Notes under the pieces: model-generated | What the model was told of the DNA's origin: nothing | Databases searched by the model: none | The model's input: the letters and a program-made list of their open reading frames with translations, nothing else | Part shown: in pieces, positions 58,288 to 64,000 of the stretch | Numbering within the stretch: the stretch's first letter is position 1 | How the letters are laid out: every line of letters begins with the position of its first letter | NCBI GenBank assembly: GCA_016648135.1 | Contig: JADDOH010000323.1 | Location: 124,001-188,000, forward strand | Length of the DNA: 64,000 nucleotides | Direction of reading: 5' to 3' | Source of the DNA: Agrypnia vestita | Lineage: Eukaryota; Arthropoda; Insecta; Trichoptera; Phryganeidae | Program-made: the position numbers and the translations under genes

Positions 58288-59572
58288 TTAGGTCCTTACA
58301 TATGAAATTGGCGTTTTGCCGTACTGGCAAATTTGATCTCAAATATCTTCTCTTTGGTTAGGAATTCCAAATCCAAATTTATACAGCTATTTACTCATGT
58401 ATTTGTGTTTTGAAAATTATAATTCATTTGTTTTTTCCTCAATTGTTTTTTTCTTTGGTCACTCAGTTTACAAAATGAAAAACTTGAAATATCGCGTTAT
58501 TTACGAGTACGAGTTCCACCGTGGCACCAGTGCTGCAGAAACGGCTCGAAGGATTAATGATGTGTATGGCGACGGTGCCGCAAAAGAAAACACAGTGCGT
58601 TTTTGGTTCCAACGTTTTCGTTCTGGAAATTTCGACCTGCAGAACAAGCCCCGTGGACGGCCGGAGACCAAAGTTGATAATGAAGAATTGAAGGCTATTG
58701 TGGAAGCGGATCCATCGCAAACCATATCCGAGTTAGCTGCAGGCTGCGGTGTTAGTGATAAAACTGTTTTAATCCACTTGAAGCAAATTGGTAAGGTGAA
58801 AAAGCCTGAAAGGTGGGTACCTCACGAATTGAGTGAAGCAAATCAACAAACGCGCGTTGACTGCTGTGTTGCATTACTCAACCGGCACAATAATGAAGGG
58901 ATTTTAAATCGAATCATTACCTGTGATGAAAAGTGGATCCTGTACGATAATCGGAAGCACTCATCGCAATGGCTGAACCCTGCCGAACCAGCCAAACCAT
59001 GCCCCAAGCGAAAATTGACTCCAAAAAAGTTACTTGTGAGCGTTTGGTGGACTAGTGCTGGTGTCGTTCACTACAGCTTTCTTAAATCTGGCCAGACGAT
59101 TACGGCAGATGTCTATTGTCAGCAACTGCAAACCATGATGGAAAAGCTAGCTGCTAAACAACCGAGGCTGGTTAATCGCTCTAGGCCACTGCTGCTTCAT
59201 GATAACGCTAGACCACACACTGCACAACAGACGGCTACCAAATTAGAGGAGCTTCAATTGGAATGTCTAAGACATCCACCGTACTCTCCGGACCTTGCCC
59301 CAACAGATTACCATTTTTTTCGAAATTTGGATAACTTCTTGCAAAGGAAAAAATTCAACTCCGATGTGGCAGTCCAAACCGCCTTCAAAGATTTTATTGA
59401 TTCCCGTCCGAATGGTTTTTTTAGTAAAGGGATCGATGAACTACCTATGAGATGGCAAAAGTGCATAGATAGCAATGGTACACACTTTGATTAAATAAAT
59501 ATATTATAATAAAAAAAAATCGGCTTTATGTTCCTCCCATACTAAACGCCAATTTCATATGTAAGGACCTAA
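58288..59572 (+). mobile_element. Complete mariner element, cecropia-type
   Basis: 1285 bp with 29-bp inverted repeats that are identical at the two ends, TA target duplications at 58286-58287 and 59573-59574, and one uninterrupted transposase gene. Perfect ends plus an open frame point to recent insertion. Relative to the copy at 22221 it lacks one base in the 5' untranslated region. It could act in trans on both broken copies in this window. Confidence 0.95.
58475..59494 (+). CDS. mariner transposase (DD34D), apparently intact
   Basis: Encodes a 339-residue enzyme that excises and inserts the element by cut-and-paste at TA sites in nuclear DNA. I take ATG 58475 (MKNLKYR) as the start: an ATG at 58397 adds 26 residues that lie in the element's 5' untranslated region and look unlike the family. 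Residues 1-110 form the paired helix-turn-helix DNA-binding region, with a GRPET hinge at 61-65. WVPHEL (114-119) is the conserved linker. Catalytic aspartates are D151 in TCDEKW, D243 in LLHDNARPHTA and D278 in SPDLAPTDYHFF, exactly 34 residues apart for the last two. The C terminus ends RWQKCIDSNGTHFD. Length and motifs fit the cecropia subfamily, to which human Hsmar1/SETMAR belongs, but here the third catalytic residue is D. No stop, frameshift or missing motif is visible. Confidence 0.93.
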   Translation: MKNLKYRVIYEYEFHRGTSAAETARRINDVYGDGAAKENTVRFWFQRFRSGNFDLQNKPRGRPETKVDNEELKAIVEADPSQTISELAAGCGVSDKTVLIHLKQIGKVKKPERWVPHELSEANQQTRVDCCVALLNRHNNEGILNRIITCDEKWILYDNRKHSSQWLNPAEPAKPCPKRKLTPKKLLVSVWWTSAGVVHYSFLKSGQTITADVYCQQLQTMMEKLAAKQPRLVNRSRPLLLHDNARPHTAQQTATKLEELQLECLRHPPYSPDLAPTDYHFFRNLDNFLQRKKFNSDVAVQTAFKDFIDSRPNGFFSKGIDELPMRWQKCIDSNGTHFD

Positions 59573-59809
59573 TATATGCACTAGTTAAGTAAAAATAATA
59601 CATAATATAAATTTTGGAAATGTATGGAAAAAAAATAGAATCATTATCAATTCATGATTAACAATATCATTTCCTTTAAATAAAACAAGGGTTTAAAATT
59701 CATCAAAATATAATTTAAAACTTTGATTAATATTAGGACCTGTCTGTTAAGTTTAGCGGTTATAATCTCAGTAACCAAGCGAGTGATCGATTGATTTAGC
59801 TTGATTTTT

Positions 59810-60150
59810 ACTGCCTTTCTTTTAACTCGTAGCGTCTGCTTGTCGGCTTGTCTGCTTGTCTGCCGAAAAAACTTTGGATCGATTTATAACCCTTTTTCCG
59901 TTATCCAATCAAGCTGAAACCTTGCAGGCAGACTCGTGGCGACGATAAAAATGATCTAACAAATTTTCGTTCAAAAAAATTTAATGATTCTAATATAATT
60001 TTGGATATTTCGAAATTTTTTGTTACTCCCTTTCGTAGCGTCGCCCGACTCGAGCCCGACGTGTGGAGTAGGCGCAAAACCTGTTTCAACTAGTAAATGA
60101 GAAAAGGAGTACAATAAAAACTTGGTTTTTATGGGCAAGTTTTTTGAATA
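59810..60150 (+). mobile_element. ACTCCCTTT-family element, copy 5
   Basis: Begins ACTGCCTTTC (one change) and ends GAAAAGGAGT at 60101-60110, followed by the family tail 'acaataaaaacttggttttt'. An internal ACTCCCTTTCG at about 60023 suggests a small rearrangement or nested end. Confidence 0.6.
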
Positions 60151-60170
60151 TTAAATAGATTAATTATTTT

Positions 60171-60243
60171 GGCAGGCAATCGAACCCGGAACCCTCCGTG
60201 TAAGAATCCAGTGTCAAACCCATTGGGCCACGAGGGCCTCCAG
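60171..60243 (-). mobile_element. tRNA-derived SINE head
   Basis: Minus strand: A-box region CGTGGCCCAATGGG, then GAGGGTTCCGGGTTCGATTG with the B box. Same family as 2875-2972. It lies directly after copy 5 of the ACTCCCTTT family. Confidence 0.6.
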
Positions 60244-60546
60244 CCTACATACAACCGAATTATGTCTTATTAAAAATCCGAATTTGCAGATTCTGAATCT
60301 ATCTCTAGAATTTTCCTATTATCAACTATTTTAGAAAAAATCGAGGTAATAACCTTACATCAAAATATAAATTTTCGCTATAGTAATTCTAATTTTCTAT
60401 TAATTAATATATTTTGTTAACTAATAAAAATTTAAATATTAATATATTAAAAAGATTGATTAATTATTATATAAACGAATAGCCTATAAAGTATGTCATT
60501 TCTTTCTCTTGTACTATTCTACAATAAGAGTTCAAAAGTATTCCGC

Positions 60547-60760
60547 TAATGAGAGAATTTTCCCTTCAGGTAAACGAATCCTTTTCTTTCTTTGATCGCA
60601 GCCTTCACAACTGTTTTCATGAGCTCGAGCTTGATGTGAAGAGGAGCTAAAAAGATTTTTGCTTTGTCGACCAGAGCAGGATTTGCATTTTTTTATCTGG
60701 AAGGTACAGTACGCGGTCGAGTCACTTTTTTTACTACACAGTGCTGTTTTTTACTCGGTT
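60547..60760 (-). pseudogene. Unidentified repeat-encoded protein remnant
   Basis: Minus-strand frame before the stop at 60547-60549 reads FLAPLHIKLELMKTVVKAA, then KERKGFVYLKGKFSH. 'PLHIKLGL.K.FVKA....GF.YL...FP' is a phrase I associate with repetitive insect ORFs of uncertain class. Upstream the frame holds stops (near 60740), so it is a relic. Confidence 0.4.
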
Positions 60761-61684
60761 GTCCTATTCACATAGGAAGCGGCAAAATTTCGTAAACCTT
60801 TTCTGAAAACATAAAAGTTTTATTTTAATAATAATGTCACCACAAAGTTCAAGCCTTCATACAGAAGAAAAAATATTCTTCGAACAGTTAATAATTATGT
60901 TGAATATTTTCGGTAGACCTACGATACTGCATGGTGGGGGAAAGGTTCAAATCGGGAGGCAAATTCGATGATCTTTAAGAGTTTCCGGCACTTATTTTGC
61001 ACTTACTATCCAACATCGATCATCTTTGGCGAGTTTGCTAACTGTGTTTCATGAATCGATAACTCGCTAGCTAATTGAAGCGTTATGGCAAACTTCGGGG
61101 CAATTAAAATTTTATCACATTTAAACTTGGTAAATAGTGCCCCCAGAAATTTGCCCTTTTTCTTCGGAAAAATTCCGTCGAGGATTCACGCACGAATAAA
61201 TTTCAGATAAGGGTGACCAAATGTTGTACAATTACTGTGGAAGCAATTAAGAGTATCTTACCTCGAGTCTGTTGAAGTAGGACGAAATGTCCACAGTCAA
61301 ATAATGTCCGACAAAGGCAAGTAGGGCGACCTGATCAGTCAGAGGACCGAGCTTTACTGGCTCTCAATATTGAAGAGAGGAAAAATTCATTTTGAAGAGT
61401 ATTATAAAGTGGGAGGGTGATTTCAATTGAACTGTATTCAAGATTTGTTTCACATTATTATTACAAAGGACAGATTGATCCTTCGCAAATGATACGCTTT
61501 TTATATCAATGATTGTAGCAATTATTCTCATTTATTAATTCCTATTTTTATTATTTTTTATCTGTTCTATTTAAAGGTACACAATAAACAGCAAATATAA
61601 AAAAAAACATCCCACCGAGAATGAGCTGTATTATTTATGTTAATTGATTATTCAATAAAAAATTTACATACATTTACTTACTTA

Positions 61685-62165
61685 CCATCACGCCGTTCCC
61701 TCGTGGGGGTAGGCAGAGAGTTTAGAGCGCCACACTCTTCTGTCCTGGCATACAACTCTCGCCTCATACACATTCATACATCATGGCATGCAAGCTCGCC
61801 AAGTCTTGCCACGTCTTCTGCGGTCATCAACTCTTTCTGGCGCCATCAACACTTGCATTATATATCTTACTTACCATGCTTTCTAAATTCATTTGCTCAA
61901 TATGCCCAAACCATCTGCGCGACCCTTTTTTAATTCTATTAATTATGCTAAGATCACATTCATTCCAACAGAAGATTACATTCATTGCTAATATCTTCAT
62001 TCTTTACTCTATCATAAATGGATTTGTCATCTTTACTCTATCATAAATAGATTTGTCACGCATACGTCTAAGGGATTTCATCTCCACTGCATTCAGTCTG
62101 CTTTTCTGCCAGTTCCAGGCTTCACTTGCGTACATCAGTGTTGGTACCAGAATTATATTATGTAC
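61685..62165 (-). pseudogene. LINE reverse-transcriptase C terminus with 3' end (copy B)
   Basis: The same LINE remnant as at 52373-52857, differing by a few substitutions and a shorter (AAGT)n tail. It shares the local duplication and the in-frame stop, so it was already dead before the duplication. Confidence 0.75.
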
Positions 62166-62864
62166 CGTTACGCGTTGCCTCGGTAGACATATTTATATTA
62201 GAAGACACATTTCTATCCACCTATAAAACATATTTATATCCACCTATAAAAATTATACTTTTATCACAGTAGACATCAAAAAACAAAGTTATAGTTTTCC
62301 AATGAAACTTTGTTGAGCTATTAAAAAATGCCAATTATTTAAGATCAAAAATTACTTGATGTACTTAAAATTCCCATAAAATATTTTGTTTGTAAAGAAA
62401 ATTATTGACAGTTTCATTTTACATAATATTATGTCATATATAGTAATGTGTCGATTAATTAAAATGAACGTTATTTTAAAATTTACCGTGCTTCTCTCCC
62501 TCCCCCAATAAATTATTAGAGAATAAAAAATTGAACAAACTTGAAATTTTTACTGTTTACTGACATGAGTAGCTTTACAACAAAAGTCATAACAAAATAT
62601 TAAAGTACATAGGAGGGGGGGTCAACAAGTCCGCGGAGTGGAGAAAGAGGGAGGATGGTATGTCCACTTGCTTAGTATCATAAATTGAGATCTCATCATG
62701 AGTAGGATGTAGAGTCTCGGCACTATAATGTTATTCGTTTATGAAATATCACCGTGCAAACAACTAAATTCGGAATAAAACAACAACTATATAGAAAAAC
62801 GAAAATCACGTTATAAAGTTCCTTACCAAGCGAGGAAAATCTCCTCATATCAAACTGCGTAAGA

Positions 62865-63260
62865 TGAAAATTGTTTACGGAGGTCAGTTTTCTGATAAAA
62901 TTGTGATTTACAAATGGCTTGGTCTTTTCGAACAGGACAGAGAATCAATAGAAGACAACCCTCACCCAGGATGAACGTTGATGCCACCACATCCGATATT
63001 ATTGAAAAGGTTAAAAAATCAATTTATTTAGCGATTCGTCGAACATCAAACTTTTCGCATAAGTAGGAGTATCAGAAACCACAATTTTGAGGACTACATC
63101 AACATCTTAGTATTACACAAGTCAGTGCAAGATGGCTGCCAAGAATGCTCACACAGCGTAAAAAACAGCAAAGAATTGACTGATCAAAGCTCTTTTTGGA
63201 TCTGTGTGGTGAAGGCTCTAATCTCATTTTGGAATATTGTGTTCATTGTTTTGAATTTTA
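62865..63260 (+). pseudogene. mariner-like transposase N-terminal fragment (copy B)
   Basis: Counterpart of 53613-54015 with a few differences, including loss of a few bases in the 'aacatcaaacttttcgc' region. Same stops. Confidence 0.65.
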
Positions 63261-63343
63261 ATCCAAACGAGTCGATGCAATGATATAAGAGGAGTACAAC
63301 ACCCCTTAAGAATTCTCAGAATTGTCTGGAAAGTTGATGGCTG

Positions 63344-63361
63344 TTTTTTTTTTTTTTTTTT
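63344..63361. repeat. Poly(T) run (SINE tail)
   Basis: 18 T on plus, the A tail of the SINE. Confidence 0.85.
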
Positions 63362-63533
63362 AAATAGAGATGTGATCACGGAATACGTGTCACATCAATA
63401 TTCTTACTATTTTCAAACTAAGCTAAACGCTTGTGCTATGAAAATAGGACTAACTTGCTAGTCTGGAGTGAGGTTCGAACCCGCGACCTTTGGATCACGA
63501 GGCGAGTGTCCTAACCACAAGACCAACAACTGT
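63344..63533 (-). mobile_element. tRNA-derived SINE inserted in copy B
   Basis: Minus strand starts GTTGTTGGTCTTGTGGTTAG with an A box, has B box GGGTTCGAACC, a body matching 30013-30090, and ends in an A run (T run 63344-63361 on plus). The empty site is visible in copy A at about 54112-54118. The target duplication is short or unclear (CTG). Confidence 0.8.
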
Positions 63534-64000
63534 ACTGTATAATTTTACTGTTTAAGTTGATTACTGTATAATTATGTATCATTGCTGACCTCTTGGACTA
63601 TTCTCAGTCTATGAATTATTAAAAAATGTTAAAATGACTCCTAAAAAGTTTTTATACGAGTATTGGTAAATTTTCATGAGAATATTTTACGTAATAAGTT
63701 TTATATATATTTTCACATGTTACAAAAAATACATAAATTTGTAGTACAAACCTAAATGTGTTGCTTAGCAAATATTTTTTGTGTTGAATTAATGAATATT
63801 TTTGAAAGATGGACAAACCATTTCTTATTCCAGCCTTAGTAATGATAAAAAGTAAGGTCTTTGTCTGGAACCAGAGCAGAAACCTCCACCAGGAGTCCCT
63901 CTCAAATAAAAGCCCTAAATTAGTTTTAGATTTATTATGTCCCCGTTTGTGGAACGAGCTGGGTATTTCTTTCCTCCCTTCGTCGTTTAAAATGGACACG

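Larger units (their letters stand above)
60804..64000 (+). repeat. Direct segmental duplication, copy B (runs off the window)
   Basis: High-identity copy of 51479-54561 in the same orientation, about 9.3 kb downstream. It carries a SINE at 63344-63533 that copy A lacks, and has lost small segments near 62490-62610. It is cut by the window end, so the total length is unknown. Confidence 0.92.

Noticed and set aside
58463..58725. Open frames antisense to the mariner transposase
   Set aside because: Shadows of the real coding strand; they recur antisense to the 22221 copy for the same reason.
63440..63530. Functional tRNA gene on minus
   Set aside because: A and B boxes are good, but it is joined to a SINE body and A tail and is absent from the duplicate locus.

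Overview
The window is AT-rich eukaryotic DNA, most likely from an insect and probably a moth or butterfly. Support for Lepidoptera comes from non-LTR retrotransposon remnants with trinucleotide or tetranucleotide tails (for example an 'aggcctatatccagcag...gaagaagaagaag' 3' end near 16.6 kb), many mariner and piggyBac-like elements, tRNA-derived SINEs and a Helitron-like terminus. I found no convincing host protein-coding exon, rRNA or canonical tRNA gene. It reads as intergenic or long-intron sequence built from layers of transposable-element debris. The species is an inference.

Layout. 0-8 kb: LINE reverse-transcriptase fragments (242-660 +, 930-1113 -, 6405-7140 -), a tRNA-derived SINE (2875-2972) and short hairpins. 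8.8-21 kb: a tandem duplication, a head-to-tail pair of 'ACTCCCTTT' elements, a LINE 3' end with poly(A) (12580-12948), further LINE tails, and a palindrome of two inverted copies of a hammerhead-like repeat (20706-20950). 21-26 kb: a mariner with an internal deletion (22221-23336) that seems inserted in a longer ACTCCCTTT element, a SINE-like tRNA module, and a MITE (about 26007-26311). 27.8-29.8 kb: a decayed piggyBac-like element with TTAA target duplication and three copies of a small hairpin motif. 30-41 kb: a SINE copy, an inverted repeat carrying a tRNA-like gene (31733-31998), a three-unit tandem repeat (36942-37390) and an old mariner pseudogene (38747-39960). 46.2-48.8 kb: a second piggyBac-like remnant interrupted by a second mariner copy.

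51-64 kb: a Helitron-like element (about 50968-51476) holds clusters of heat-shock elements, including five perfect alternating TTC/GAA units. It ends within about 3 bp of the start of a 3.1-kb segment that is repeated in direct orientation at 60804-64000 (cut by the window edge). Between the two copies lies a full-length mariner (58288-59572) with identical inverted repeats, TA target duplication and an uninterrupted 339-codon transposase carrying all three catalytic aspartates. It is the only gene in the window that looks functional.

The parts do not form a pathway. The functional logic is that of mobile elements: the intact mariner could supply transposase in trans to the two broken copies with matching ends, and the Helitron-like element could bring heat-responsive regulation to whatever gene lies nearby.
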